NCBI RefSeq assembly: GCF_002160525.1
Contig: NZ_NFKT01000012.1
Location: 1 to 64,000 of the forward strand
Reading direction: 5' to 3'
From: Lachnoclostridium sp. An169
GTDB taxonomy: Bacteria; Bacillota; Clostridia; Lachnospirales; Lachnospiraceae
Length of the DNA stretch: 64,000 nucleotides
Below the pieces are notes generated by a model. The model was not told the DNA's origin, did no database searches, and saw only the letters and a list, made by a program, of their open reading frames with translations. This document shows positions 1 to 8,610 of this stretch, one piece after another. Both the position numbers and the translations under genes were made by a program. Within the stretch, counting starts at the first letter, position 1. The number at the start of each line of letters is the position of its first letter.

Positions 1-17
1 GCCATAACCTATCCTCC

Positions 18-61
18 ATAATTGTAGTGAAATAGTCTAAATATCTTTCGACTACAATTAT
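18..61. repeat. 11-bp inverted repeat at left edge
   Basis: Arms ATAATTGTAGT (18-28) and ACTACAATTAT (51-61) are perfect complements around a 22-nt loop. No T-run follows on either strand, so it is not an obvious terminator. It lies about 100 bp upstream of a recombinase relic and could belong to the same lost element. Function unknown. Confidence 0.5.
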
Positions 62-157
62 AGGTAAAACTTGAGGATCAGGAAATCCGCAGGAATATTT
101 GGCGCTTACCCATAATTAAAAATCCCCATATAAACGGGAGTATGGGCTGGCTAGCTA

Positions 158-316
158 TGTGCCTGTATGGTGGAAACAGATCTGGATATCAAGGTGGTCC
201 AGTAGGTGATGGGACATGCTAACATCAGTGTGACGATGGATGTTTACAATCAAGTTACAGATCAGGAAAGGATCGTCCGGGAGATTGCCAAACTGGATGA
301 GGTTCAGGTCATGTAA
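158..316 (+). pseudogene. tyrosine recombinase/integrase, C-terminal remnant
   Basis: One frame reads through a typical phage-integrase C-terminus: METDLDIKVVQ, then an in-frame TAG at about 203-205, then VMGHANISVTMDVY and a charged tail ending at TAA (314-316). The HAN(I/..) box and the catalytic tyrosine in the DVY motif are still visible. The stop falls where intact relatives have Tyr or His before the (V/I)MGHAN motif. The catalytic core upstream cannot be followed in this frame to the window edge. This is a decayed recombinase of the Tn916/phage type, so a mobile element once sat here. It is too short and interrupted to be active. Confidence 0.75.
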
Positions 317-576
317 TGCAGTCTGTCATGGACTTCATGAACTGCGTTCTTTCAGTTGCGGCTGTCGCCTTATAGGTCCCAAATTGAGCATGATTTTTCG
401 TAAGCAAGCTCCCGAAAATCAACTCAATTTCGTCCCTGCATGGCTCGTAGTTTTCGCGGAAATGGTGTAAAAATGGCGTAGTAAGCCATTTTTCGGAAGA
501 ACTGAAAATTTGAAAACCCCAAGAAAGCCTGTAAAATCAAGCTTTTTTCAGGCTTTCTAAAAAAATCTTAAAAAAA
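317..576. other. non-coding stretch
   Basis: No convincing gene is present. A 76-codon open frame at 240-470 overlaps the integrase relic and has no protein-like character. An inverted repeat AGAAAGCCTG/CAGGCTTTCT (522-531/549-558) is present but is followed by A rather than T residues, so it is not a usable rightward terminator. Confidence 0.5.
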
Positions 577-620
577 TTAGCACTCACCTCTTGACAGTGC
601 TAATAATCATATGCTATATT
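577..620 (+). promoter_or_regulatory. CIRCE operator overlapping sigma-A promoter of hsp20
   Basis: Positions 577-603 read TTAGCACTC-N9-CAGTGCTAA, matching the HrcA operator TTAGCACTC-N9-GAGTGCTAA at 17 of 18 arm positions. The -35 box TTGACA (591-596) lies inside the operator, and a -10 TATATT follows at 615-620 (18-bp spacer). HrcA bound here would block RNA polymerase, giving heat-shock induction of hsp20. A near-identical arrangement occurs at 33600-33642. Confidence 0.9.
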
Positions 621-822
621 ACAGCTAGAACAAAGGAAGAGGGATAAAAAGAAGATCCCAGGGAATGATAAAGAGAAAATTCCGAAGAGCTTCGAAAGAT
701 TCCGAATCCCTAGTTGCCATAGCTTACAACACTTGAGATTACTTCAGGAGTGCTGATGGCAGCTGCGCAAGCAGCTCATAGATGATTTTCAAATGTTCAA
801 GGATTGAAAGGAGAAATGACTT
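621..822 (+). promoter_or_regulatory. long structured 5' leader of hsp20
   Basis: About 195 nt separate the -10 box from the start codon with no open frame of note. The leader holds a short CGAAG/CTTCG hairpin near 683-695 and an AGCTGC-GCAA-GCAGCT hairpin (761-776) with a GNRA loop. Length and structure would suit post-transcriptional control, for example an RNA thermometer as known for small heat-shock genes. No ROSE or fourU signature was identified. Confidence 0.35.
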
Positions 823-1284
823 ATGTTAATGCCGAGTATTTTTGGAGAGAATTTATTTGATGATGATTGGATGAACTTCCCGTTTGACAGATTTGAGAAA
901 GATTTCTGGGGTAAAAAGAATCCGCTTTATGGTAAGAACGCGAAGAATATGATGAAGACAGATATCCGTGAGCATGACGCCGGATATGAACTGGATGTTG
1001 ATCTTCCGGGATTCAAGAAAGATGAGATCAATATTGAGCTTGAGAATGGTTATCTGACCATTTCCGCAGCGAAAGGTCTCGACAAGGACGAGGAAGACAA
1101 GAAAGGTAAATATATCCGCAAAGAGCGTTATGCAGGAGCAATGCAGAGAAGCTTCTATGTTGGCGATGCCGTGACAGAAGAGGATATTAAAGCCAAATAT
1201 GAAAACGGTATCCTGCGGCTGAGCATTCCGAAAAAAGATGCTCAGGCTGTTGAGACGAAAAAGACCATCTCCATTGAGGGATGA
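823..1284 (+). CDS. hsp20: Hsp20/alpha-crystallin family small heat-shock protein
   Basis: A 153-aa ATP-independent holdase of the cytoplasm that keeps unfolding proteins soluble until Hsp70/Clp systems act. The alpha-crystallin domain spans roughly residues 40-145. It shows the DIREHDAGYELDVDLPGFKKD strand region near its start and the family signature ENGILRLSIPKK near its end. The C-terminal IXI-type contact is weak (KTISIEG). AAGGAG at 808-813 lies 9 nt before the ATG. It stands alone behind a CIRCE site and is followed by a strong terminator, so it is a monocistronic HrcA-regulon gene. Length is normal for bacterial Hsp20. Confidence 0.95.
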   Translation: MLMPSIFGENLFDDDWMNFPFDRFEKDFWGKKNPLYGKNAKNMMKTDIREHDAGYELDVDLPGFKKDEINIELENGYLTISAAKGLDKDEEDKKGKYIRKERYAGAMQRSFYVGDAVTEEDIKAKYENGILRLSIPKKDAQAVETKKTISIEG

Positions 1285-1316
1285 TCTTACCCGACAGGGC
1301 ATAAAGCATAAGAGTC

Positions 1317-1350
1317 AGGCCTGGTACACAAGTACCGGGCCTCTTTTTTT
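1317..1350 (+). terminator. intrinsic terminator of hsp20
   Basis: An 11-bp stem AGGCCTGGTAC/GTACCGGGCCT (1317-1327/1332-1342, one G-U pair) with ACAA loop is followed by seven T residues. Confidence 0.92.
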
Positions 1351-1464
1351 GAGAAATTTGATGTGGAATTTTAATGCATTTTTTCCTGATAGTGCTATAA
1401 TAAGTACGTTTGAGTGTCAGGTGCTGCGGGTACGGACCCGGAGAGCTGTATTATAAAGAAAGGA

Positions 1465-2136
1465 ATGAGCAAATTGAATAAGTTACCGGTCTATATTCTG
1501 AAACGTTATCTTCTTCTGCTGATCGGTCTGGCGATTATGGCGTTTGGCGTGGCTTTCTCGATCAAGGCGAGCCTGGGAACATCGCCGATCTCCAGTGTGC
1601 CGTACGTGGTCAGCCTGTTTACGCCGTTGACGGTCGGTACAGCGACGATCATTATGCACTGTGTCTTTATTCTCCTGCAGATTCTTATACTGCGTAAGAA
1701 ATATCATCCGATTCAGATGATGCAGCTTCCGGTCGCATTTTTCTTCGGATACCTGACGGATTTCGGCGTATGGGCTGTGCGGGGAATCAGTTATGATACA
1801 TACTGGCAGCAGTGGCTTCTCTGCCTGATCGGCATTTTCCTGGTGGCTGTGGGCGTGAGCCTTGAAGTCAAGGCCGGGGTTGTGGTGCTTGCGGGAGAGG
1901 GCGTGGTTCTTGCCATATGTCAGGTGCTCCCGGTGAAATTCGGCTACATGAAAGTCGGATTTGACGTGACCCTGGTCGTCATTGCCTGTGTGCTGTCCCT
2001 CTGTTTTACCGGTCAGCTTCAGGGCGTCCGGGAGGGAACGGTCGCTGCCGCAGTCATGGTCGGGCTGATCGCAAAACAGCTTGGAAGGCTGCTTTCACAC
2101 TGGAAACTGGAGGATATTGAGAGAAAAGATGCATAA
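1465..2136 (+). CDS. YczE/YitT-type integral membrane protein
   Basis: About 223 aa, very hydrophobic, with five to six predicted membrane helices beginning at RYLLLLIGLAIMAFGVAF. The FGVAFSIKASLGTSPISS motif after the first helix is typical of the YczE/YyaS/YitT family, whose molecular function is not established. An upstream ATG at 1414 would add 17 residues without membrane or SD support. The AAAGGA at 1460-1464 is best spaced for the in-frame TTG at 1474, so the true start may be 1474. The gene overlaps the following MATE gene, and both are probably co-transcribed. A transport role is inference from topology and neighbour only. Confidence 0.85.
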   Translation: MSKLNKLPVYILKRYLLLLIGLAIMAFGVAFSIKASLGTSPISSVPYVVSLFTPLTVGTATIIMHCVFILLQILILRKKYHPIQMMQLPVAFFFGYLTDFGVWAVRGISYDTYWQQWLLCLIGIFLVAVGVSLEVKAGVVVLAGEGVVLAICQVLPVKFGYMKVGFDVTLVVIACVLSLCFTGQLQGVREGTVAAAVMVGLIAKQLGRLLSHWKLEDIERKDA

Positions 2137-3556
2137 GACAAACGGGAAAATGGGAAATGAGAAGAAGGAAAACAAGAAAAAGACAAAGCGGGAAAACGAT
2201 TTCGGCAGGGACTCCATTCCCCTGCTTGTACTGAAAATATCAGTTCCGTTCATGGTGGCACAGTTTGTAAATGTGCTCTACAGCATTGTGGACCGGATCT
2301 ATGTGGGAAATATTCCTGTGATCGGCGCGGACTCCCTGGCAGGAGCGGGGGTGTGCGCCCCGATTATCACGCTGCTCTCCTCTTTTGGAACACTTATCGG
2401 GATCGGAGGTTCGGTTCTGTTTTCCGTGCGCCTTGGCGCAGGGGACGAGAAGGGCGCCCGGAGGATTCTGGCGAACAGCTTTTCCATGCTGATTATATTT
2501 TCAGCGGTTCTGACTGTGCTGTTTCTTCTGATAAAAGAACAGCTCCTGAACTGGTTCGGAGCCAGTGAGGTGACGTTTCCCTACGCGGATACTTATCTGA
2601 CGATTTACACCATGGGGACTTTTTTTGCCCTGCTTTCCATGGGGATGAATTATTTTATTACAGCCCAGGGCTATCCGATGCTCGGGATGATGACCACATT
2701 GATCGGCGCTCTCATTAATATTGTGCTAGATCCGGTATTTATCTTTCTTTTCCATATGAATATCGCAGGTGCGGCGGTGGCGACGGTGATTGCGCAGATG
2801 GCGTCCTGCATTTTCGTGCTCTGCACCCTGCGAAGAAAGAAGATGAAGGTACCGCTCGGGATTGTGAAGCCGGAGAAAACGGTCGGAAAACAGATTCTGA
2901 AAATCGGATTTTCCCCATTCCTGATTCTGGCGACGGACAGCATTATCATTATTGCCCTCAATGCGGTCCTCCAGTACTATGGCGGAAAGGAATACGGGGA
3001 CACGCTGATTACCGCGGCAACCATTGTGCAGAGTTACATGCTGCTGATCACTTCGCCCATGCTTGGAATCACGGGCGGTTCCCAGCCTCTGATCAGCTAC
3101 AACTACGGGGCGGACAATCCGGGACGTATCCGGAAGACCGTCTTCTGGGTGCTTATGCTGTGTATCTGTTTTACGACGGTGATGTTTCTGATTTCACGGA
3201 TTCTGCCCCAGTATTTTGTGCGGATCTTTACCTCGGATCCGGAGTACACGAAGCTGGCGGTGTGGGGAATTCAGGTGTTTACGCTGATGATTATCCCCTT
3301 AAGTTTCCAGTATGTATTTGTGGACGGGCTGACTGCGCTGGGAATGACGCGGACATCCCTGACTCTGTCGTTGATCCGCAAATCCATTTATTTCGGAGCA
3401 ACGTGTATCCTGCCCCTTATTTTTACCGCGTCCGCAGCGTTTTACGCGGAGCCGCTGGCTGACGGTACTGCGGCAGTGATCTCCACGGTGGTGTTTTATC
3501 TGGTCTACAGAAAATATCTCCGCGGTGCGGGAAGGCTGAAAGACATCCGTTTATAA
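2129..3556 (+). CDS. MATE family multidrug/cation antiporter
   Basis: About 475 aa with a lysine-rich cytoplasmic N-terminus followed by twelve predicted membrane helices in two homologous halves. Visible family motifs are MVAQFVNVLYSIVDRIYVG in helix 1 and GGSQPLISYNYGA in the second half. MATE proteins use Na+ or H+ gradients to expel organic cations. The start ATG overlaps the stop of the upstream membrane-protein gene by 8 bp; a second ATG at 2150 is also possible. Substrate cannot be deduced. It is not closely similar to the second MATE protein at 54731-56137. Confidence 0.93.
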   Translation: MHKTNGKMGNEKKENKKKTKRENDFGRDSIPLLVLKISVPFMVAQFVNVLYSIVDRIYVGNIPVIGADSLAGAGVCAPIITLLSSFGTLIGIGGSVLFSVRLGAGDEKGARRILANSFSMLIIFSAVLTVLFLLIKEQLLNWFGASEVTFPYADTYLTIYTMGTFFALLSMGMNYFITAQGYPMLGMMTTLIGALINIVLDPVFIFLFHMNIAGAAVATVIAQMASCIFVLCTLRRKKMKVPLGIVKPEKTVGKQILKIGFSPFLILATDSIIIIALNAVLQYYGGKEYGDTLITAATIVQSYMLLITSPMLGITGGSQPLISYNYGADNPGRIRKTVFWVLMLCICFTTVMFLISRILPQYFVRIFTSDPEYTKLAVWGIQVFTLMIIPLSFQYVFVDGLTALGMTRTSLTLSLIRKSIYFGATCILPLIFTASAAFYAEPLADGTAAVISTVVFYLVYRKYLRGAGRLKDIRL

Positions 3557-3603
3557 GGAAGCTGCAGCTTCATCGGAGAAAGTTCCATCCTCAGTTGGTG
3601 AAG

Positions 3604-5361
3604 TCACATTCTCATCTGTTCGATCTGCTTCTGGATCATCAGTCCTACCGCATTTGAGAGATCTTCAATCCGCCCGATCCGGGCAAAATCATCTCCGTAG
3701 ATTTTCCGGGCAGCCTCGGTGCTGCCCTCCTCTCCGTTCAATACTGCCATGACATGGATGCCGCTCTTCCGGAGAGCGCGAACTTCTGCTGCAGTATCTT
3801 CGATCCCTGCTTCCCCCGAGTAATCGCGGCTGACATAATGTCCTTCTGACGGATTGGCAGGAATTTTCCGGTCGTCGTTGGGACTGGCGTCGGTGAGAAG
3901 GATGAGAAGGCGGTTCCTGGCGGGTGATGCCTGCATCAGATGGGAGGCGCCCCGCAGGGCAAGACCGTCCCGGTTCCATCCTGCCGCAAAATAATCGAAA
4001 ATGCGCTCCTCCGTCTCATTTCCCGTATAACTGGAGAAAAGCCGCATCACCGTGTAGCCGCGCAGGCTTAAAAAGGAATATACCTGGGCGGGAATTCCGC
4101 ACAGGTGAAGGCTTCTGGCGATGATGTATCCCTGGGCGGCGATGACCTCCTGGCTCTGGAGTCTTGAGGCGGAGCCGTCCAGCATCAGGTCAACGGAAAA
4201 GTCCGGTTCTTCCTCTTCGAATGTATCGGTAAAGACCCGCTCATCGCCCAGGCGGACGGCGCGCCAGATCTCTCCGGGGGCGAGCCGTCCCATCCGGCTC
4301 CGTACTTTGAGGGGCTGGGGATAGACCAGAAGGGCGTTTTCGATCTGGGCGGCAAGCTGCCGGATGCTGTTCTGATAAATCCGCCGTTTCTCCTGAAAAT
4401 GCCTGCGGTTTCGCTCGGCCTGTAGTTTTGCGTCCGCGACTGTCTTGCGGATCAGGGCATCGGATATCCCGGAAGATCCGCGCTCTCCTGCGGTAAAGTA
4501 GAGGTGGCAGTTCTGGTGGTTCCCGGTGCAGAGTTCATGTTCGGTCTGAGCGCTGTCCATTTCATTATAGAGAGAAAGTCCGAAACAGTTTTCGATGTAA
4601 ATGCGGTTGTTCTGTTCTTCGGCAGCGGAGAGCAGATGATCCTTCCCTTTACGCGCAGTGATCAGTCCGGAGCCGGTGATATCGGAAGCGCCGAAGGAGA
4701 GATCTTCCGCGCGCATTACTTTTGAAGGGAGCGCCCGGGAGAGGATATGATCTATTTTTCTGCGGACTTTCAGGAGCGGCGAACGGACAGCGCACTCTCT
4801 GTCAAAATGAAAATACCGCCGCAGGATATCGCAGAAACGGTTGGAAATTTCTTCGGCAGTCATATCCCCGTGAAATGCCAGTTCCCCAAAGAGACGGTTC
4901 TCCCGGGGATTTACCAGACCCGGCGCTTTCCCGAGGACTGTGCGCCACCTGGCTTCCTGCAGGGCATAGACCAGACTGTTCTGGGCCATCCACTGCTGGC
5001 GTGACCTGGTCAGCTGCTGCCGGAAAAATGTCTCTGCGCAGGAGGTCCTCAGCTCGGAGAGAACCGGGCGCTCCTTCACTTCCCGCTCGAAGGTACAGTT
5101 TTCCAGAGCGATCCAGAGCAGCCCGTCAAAGGTCTCTTTGAGCATGGACAGAGCCAGTGTGTCGAAAAGCTCTTCCATGACACTTCGGTCATACCATTTA
5201 TGTACATATCCGATAATGGAATCCATATAAAAATCCGGTTCTCCGTCCTGTGTAAATGCCATGAAAACCGGATCAAATCCGTACTCTCCTGCAGCTGTCC
5301 AGATGATGTTCAGGGCACGGCGGCGGGCGGAGAGGGGATGAATATTCGTAGAATCAGCCAT
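3604..5361 (-). CDS. VWA-domain protein, partner of MoxR ATPase (CobT/NorD-like)
   Basis: About 585 aa. The C-terminal third is a von Willebrand A domain: VDLMLDGSAS supplies a DxSxS MIDAS motif and LLILLTDASPND the following strand. The N-terminal two thirds are helical and charged, as in CobT/NorD-type chaperone partners. The ATG at 5361 is preceded by AGGGAAG at good spacing; the frame also has an upstream TTG at 5385 overlapping the ATPase gene. Together with the adjacent ATPase (5379-6284) it forms a MoxR-VWA pair, a class of AAA+ machines that insert metals or remodel target enzymes. No target enzyme lies next to it, so the client is unknown. Confidence 0.85.
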   Translation of the reverse strand: MADSTNIHPLSARRRALNIIWTAAGEYGFDPVFMAFTQDGEPDFYMDSIIGYVHKWYDRSVMEELFDTLALSMLKETFDGLLWIALENCTFEREVKERPVLSELRTSCAETFFRQQLTRSRQQWMAQNSLVYALQEARWRTVLGKAPGLVNPRENRLFGELAFHGDMTAEEISNRFCDILRRYFHFDRECAVRSPLLKVRRKIDHILSRALPSKVMRAEDLSFGASDITGSGLITARKGKDHLLSAAEEQNNRIYIENCFGLSLYNEMDSAQTEHELCTGNHQNCHLYFTAGERGSSGISDALIRKTVADAKLQAERNRRHFQEKRRIYQNSIRQLAAQIENALLVYPQPLKVRSRMGRLAPGEIWRAVRLGDERVFTDTFEEEEPDFSVDLMLDGSASRLQSQEVIAAQGYIIARSLHLCGIPAQVYSFLSLRGYTVMRLFSSYTGNETEERIFDYFAAGWNRDGLALRGASHLMQASPARNRLLILLTDASPNDDRKIPANPSEGHYVSRDYSGEAGIEDTAAEVRALRKSGIHVMAVLNGEEGSTEAARKIYGDDFARIGRIEDLSNAVGLMIQKQIEQMRM

Positions 5362-5378
5362 TTTTTCTTCCCTGCCTG

Positions 5379-6284
5379 TTAACAAAAGATTGCGTCGCGT
5401 CCGCTCTTTTTGGATATCCGCGAGGTAATAATATCCTTTACGAGAGACTGCTCATAGCTGTCAAAGGTCTTGTTTGTGATCCCCATATCCAGTGCCAGAT
5501 AAGGGGCGAGGCCGTTTTGGATCAGCCGGATGGCATCGAGCAGTCCTCTTAAGTCAAGGACCTTGGCGGTGAGTTCACCGCTTTGGCATTTCTTCTGTAT
5601 ATCGGTGAAGAGTCCGGAAAACTGCTGTACATATTCCTTTTTCATATCCGGAAACTCACGGGTAAGCAGCTTCTCCAGGTTCTCGCGGGTCATTTCCGGC
5701 ATATGGATCACCATGAAGCGGGAGGAGAGTGCCTCGTTCAATTCTCTTGTTCCTGCGTATCCGTAGTTCATAGTCGCGATGAATCGGGCTGCTCTGTGGA
5801 CCGGGATGGTCTCATATCCGGGAACATTGATGACCCGGCGGAAATCCAGGACAGAATGCAGCACGGCGAGGGCTTCGTTGCGTGCCATGTTGATCTCGTC
5901 CAGAATACAGAAACCTCCCAGTTTGGCGCAGTCGTAGACCGGACCCGGGCGGAATACAACCTCCCCGTTCTGAAAGGTATCGGTTCCGATCATGTAGGAA
6001 GCGTCCATATTAATATGAAATGAGACATTGTAACTGGGACGGCCGAAGAGGGCGGCAAGGTTTTCCGCCAGGACATTTTTCCCGGTTGCCTTGGAACCTG
6101 CAAGCAGGAGATTCTCCCCGCAGAGGAGGGCCTGTGCTGCCTGCTCCCACACTTCGCGTCCATAGTATATATACCGGGGCTTCCGGCCAGGCGTGCCGCT
6201 CGGTGCCGGAAACTGCCTGCGGTAGTCCTCAATCCCCTGTATGATCTTTTCATCTACGTGTTCTTCTCTTAAAAATTCTATCAT
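5379..6284 (-). CDS. MoxR-family AAA+ ATPase
   Basis: 301 aa, one AAA+ module. The P-loop reads GSKATGKN near residues 63-70, with Asn where Thr/Ser normally follows the lysine. The Walker B is CILDEINMAR, and a sensor I-like ATMNYGYAGT follows. SD AGGGAG sits 9 nt before the ATG. The stop lies 17 bp before the ATG of the downstream VWA gene, so the two are translated as a unit. MoxR ATPases work with VWA proteins as chaperones that activate or load cofactors into enzymes. The GKN P-loop is unusual but also occurs in some CobS-like ATPases. Confidence 0.88.
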   Translation of the reverse strand: MIEFLREEHVDEKIIQGIEDYRRQFPAPSGTPGRKPRYIYYGREVWEQAAQALLCGENLLLAGSKATGKNVLAENLAALFGRPSYNVSFHINMDASYMIGTDTFQNGEVVFRPGPVYDCAKLGGFCILDEINMARNEALAVLHSVLDFRRVINVPGYETIPVHRAARFIATMNYGYAGTRELNEALSSRFMVIHMPEMTRENLEKLLTREFPDMKKEYVQQFSGLFTDIQKKCQSGELTAKVLDLRGLLDAIRLIQNGLAPYLALDMGITNKTFDSYEQSLVKDIITSRISKKSGRDAIFC

Positions 6285-6387
6285 TGTGTTATCTCCCTGA
6301 AATTGCGGATTCTGTCCCTGCTTCTGTCCTTATAGCATGATTATTTCTGGTACACTGTCCCGGGCATGTTCCTGCCCACAGATACTG

Positions 6388-7263
6388 CTATTCAAGGATT
6401 GTCCGCACTTCCTCCGCAGAAATTCCGCATTTTGTGGCGATCTCTTCCTCGGAAACGCCCTGGGCAGAAAGTCTGAGGACAAGTTTTGCCAGACGGATTC
6501 CCTCGGTTTTGCCACGCTCCATTCCTTCGGCATGCCCGCGTTTTATCCCCTCAGCAAGACCTTTGTCGCCTGCCTCTTTGATCTCTTCTGCGAGAAGTTC
6601 TTTTAATGCATCACACACTTTATTTTCCACCTCCATCTGTTCCCAGTTTGCATGCGTGATCAGATTCATCACGGCAGCATAGTCTTTGGCATTTTTATGT
6701 GGCTCGTAATGGTTCAGCAGATTCCGTATCTCAGGCCCTGCTTTCAGGTCCAACCGCAGATTCTGAAGCCAGAAATTTTCCTCCTGTGTCAGTTCTGGTG
6801 TGATAAGAAGCTGCATGGGAATTGCATCTCCCTTTAAATAGTAAATTCCGTTATCCCGATATTCTGCTTCGATATTCCGCACTTCTCTCAAATGCCGGAG
6901 CAGTTTCCGGGGATACCGGCCGCACGCGAAAGTGATGGTCAGATCTTTTGGGTCGATCTCCTTTACACGGTCAGTATTTGACTGATAAAAACAGGTATAT
7001 CCGTATACTTTATAAAAATCATTTATGCTCAGATAGTCGTCAGGGGCTTTGTATTCGATGATATTGTGACCCCGGAATATTTTTCCGATCGCTTTGTGCA
7101 GAGTGACATCCTGGATCTTTTTAATGATCAGTACATCGATCTGGGGCGGCTTTTTGCTGAGCAGGTATTCTTCGTACATCTCCAGATACTTCATCTCATC
7201 CTGCAGAGTAATGCGCAGAGCAGCGTTGAAGCCGGGATGCCACTGTAGTTTTCGTTTCTCCAT
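6388..7263 (-). CDS. Rpn/PD-(D/E)XK nuclease-family protein
   Basis: 291 aa. The N-terminal part contains IDVLIIKK and NIIEYKAPDD, fitting the D...E-x-K core of PD-(D/E)XK nucleases found in Rpn (recombination-promoting nuclease, transposase_31-like) proteins. The C-terminus carries repetitive GKxEGxx(K/R) heptads (EGIKRGHAEGMERGKTEG), a hallmark of the group, then a short helical tail. AAGGAG precedes the ATG. Such genes are multicopy in Lachnospiraceae and are probably mobile or defence-like. Which DNA this copy acts on cannot be told. No inverted repeats flank it, so it is not a simple IS. Confidence 0.8.
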   Translation of the reverse strand: MEKRKLQWHPGFNAALRITLQDEMKYLEMYEEYLLSKKPPQIDVLIIKKIQDVTLHKAIGKIFRGHNIIEYKAPDDYLSINDFYKVYGYTCFYQSNTDRVKEIDPKDLTITFACGRYPRKLLRHLREVRNIEAEYRDNGIYYLKGDAIPMQLLITPELTQEENFWLQNLRLDLKAGPEIRNLLNHYEPHKNAKDYAAVMNLITHANWEQMEVENKVCDALKELLAEEIKEAGDKGLAEGIKRGHAEGMERGKTEGIRLAKLVLRLSAQGVSEEEIATKCGISAEEVRTILE

Positions 7264-7577
7264 GTTTCTCCTTCTTTAGTATAGCCAATTCGTTTTACGG
7301 TTGCAATATTTTATGCTTCTGCAGCGTATAATCAACGTGTTCTCAATGGCACCCCTCCTCTGCTGTTGGGACATGTCATCAGTGCTGTAAGTACTGATTG
7401 TTTACATCTCTGTGAAACGTGCTCTGAATATAGAGCGTGATCTGGTGATTGATTTATCCGTATCTCACGGTAAGATCCGGGCTGAACGCCCTTTCGCATG
7501 AGAGATTCAGATGAAGAAAGGATAGCATATCAGAAGGCGGTTGGCAAGCATCGATCTGTGGCATTTATAATAAACAA
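7264..7577. other. intergenic region
   Basis: About 310 bp without a credible open frame on either strand. It must contain the promoter for the leftward Rpn gene, but no strong -35/-10 pair was picked out with confidence. Confidence 0.4.
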
Positions 7578-7627
7578 CCTCTGATGAACGGAGACGGATC
7601 CGGGAGATCCTTTCCTTTCACCAGAGG
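7578..7627 (-). terminator. terminator downstream of the sigma/membrane-protein operon
   Basis: Read leftward, CCTCTGGTGAA and TTCATCAGAGG form an 11-bp stem with one G-U pair. On the other strand the same position is an A-C mismatch, which supports leftward use. A small GGATC/GATCC hairpin fills the loop. The T-stretch after the stem is imperfect (TTGTTTATT). Confidence 0.6.
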
Positions 7628-7668
7628 CCTTTTTCGCTTGTAGATTCTGCCTTTGCCCGGAGCTTTTT

Positions 7669-8610
7669 TTACTTTGATACAATCTCAATATCCGACGACA
7701 CATCTTTTACCCCGTTGATCTGCAGCCGGACAAATATTTTCCCGCTCTCAAATCCGTCGAGAGAATACTCAAGCGGTTCAGACAGATTTGTCACGTCTAT
7801 GGATTCTGCCTTTTCTCCCTGAACGATCCAGAGCATCAGCGTGGCGCCGTCAGGTACGGTGCCGCAGTGGATGTCGGCAGTGAGCATCTCCTGTTCCGGT
7901 TCCTCGAGGATAAATGCTTTTTCTTTGATGAAGCCGTCTGAAGCACTCTTGAAATCAATACTCCACACCCCTCCGAAATTCGTTTCCATGGACATGGTAA
8001 TAATTCCCGTATTCCATATGCGTTTGTCTGAAGTGACGGAAGTGTTCACACCCCCGTGCGCAACCGTGAAAATGAATCCGATAAAGCAGACGAGCATCAG
8101 TATAAGGCTGACAGCTCCGCCGGTGAGATATTTCAGGTGATGAGTTTTTGCAGGCATAACAGGAACCTCCTTTTGTTCGATACGTATTCCACATTCTTCA
8201 CAGTATTTGGCCTTCAGGGAGATGCGGTGACCGCAGGCGGGGCAGTGCTGCGTGATCTCCGGGCGGCGCAGGAAATAGACGAGCAGCCCGATGAAGGGCG
8301 TTGTAAAGAATACAACCACTGCCCAGAGCGCGCCGTCTCCGCCTCTGATCCGGCAGTCCTCATATACCCAGGCGGCGATGAAGCCTTCCATAGCCAGGGC
8401 AAAGAAAACAAATCCGAAGAGCAGCAGGGGGACGAGGATGTCTATTCCGTCCAATCCTTCAGAAAAAAGTGCAAATACCAGAAGTCTTGCCGCAAAGCAG
8501 AGAAGAATGATTCCGATAATAAGAATGAGCGTCTTTTTCCCCGGCGGATTCTGCCGCCTTTTTATGATGCCGGAGCTTCTTTTTGGTGTGTCGGAATTTT
8601 GATTTTTCAT
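7669..8610 (-). CDS. zinc-ribbon membrane protein in ECF sigma operon
   Basis: About 313 aa. After a basic N-terminus there are two hydrophobic helices separated by a short loop, resembling the PLDc_N-type two-helix module. A CPACGHRISLKAKYCEECG zinc ribbon follows, then another helix (LTGGAVSLILMLVCFIGFIF) and an extracytoplasmic beta-rich C-terminal domain of about 130 residues. The ATG at 8610 overlaps the stop of the upstream gene (ATGA), giving translational coupling, with GAGGTG as SD. As the last gene of an ECF sigma operon it may be a sensor or target of that sigma factor. That is inference; the domain mix does not match a characterised anti-sigma. Confidence 0.7.
   Translation of the reverse strand: MKNQNSDTPKRSSGIIKRRQNPPGKKTLILIIGIILLCFAARLLVFALFSEGLDGIDILVPLLLFGFVFFALAMEGFIAAWVYEDCRIRGGDGALWAVVVFFTTPFIGLLVYFLRRPEITQHCPACGHRISLKAKYCEECGIRIEQKEVPVMPAKTHHLKYLTGGAVSLILMLVCFIGFIFTVAHGGVNTSVTSDKRIWNTGIITMSMETNFGGVWSIDFKSASDGFIKEKAFILEEPEQEMLTADIHCGTVPDGATLMLWIVQGEKAESIDVTNLSEPLEYSLDGFESGKIFVRLQINGVKDVSSDIEIVSK

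Noticed and set aside
240-470. 76-codon open frame on the + strand
   Set aside because: Overlaps the integrase relic in another frame, has no SD and no protein-like composition.
522-558. 10-bp inverted repeat as a terminator
   Set aside because: Followed by A residues on the + strand and T-poor DNA on the - strand, so it lacks the required T-run in either direction.
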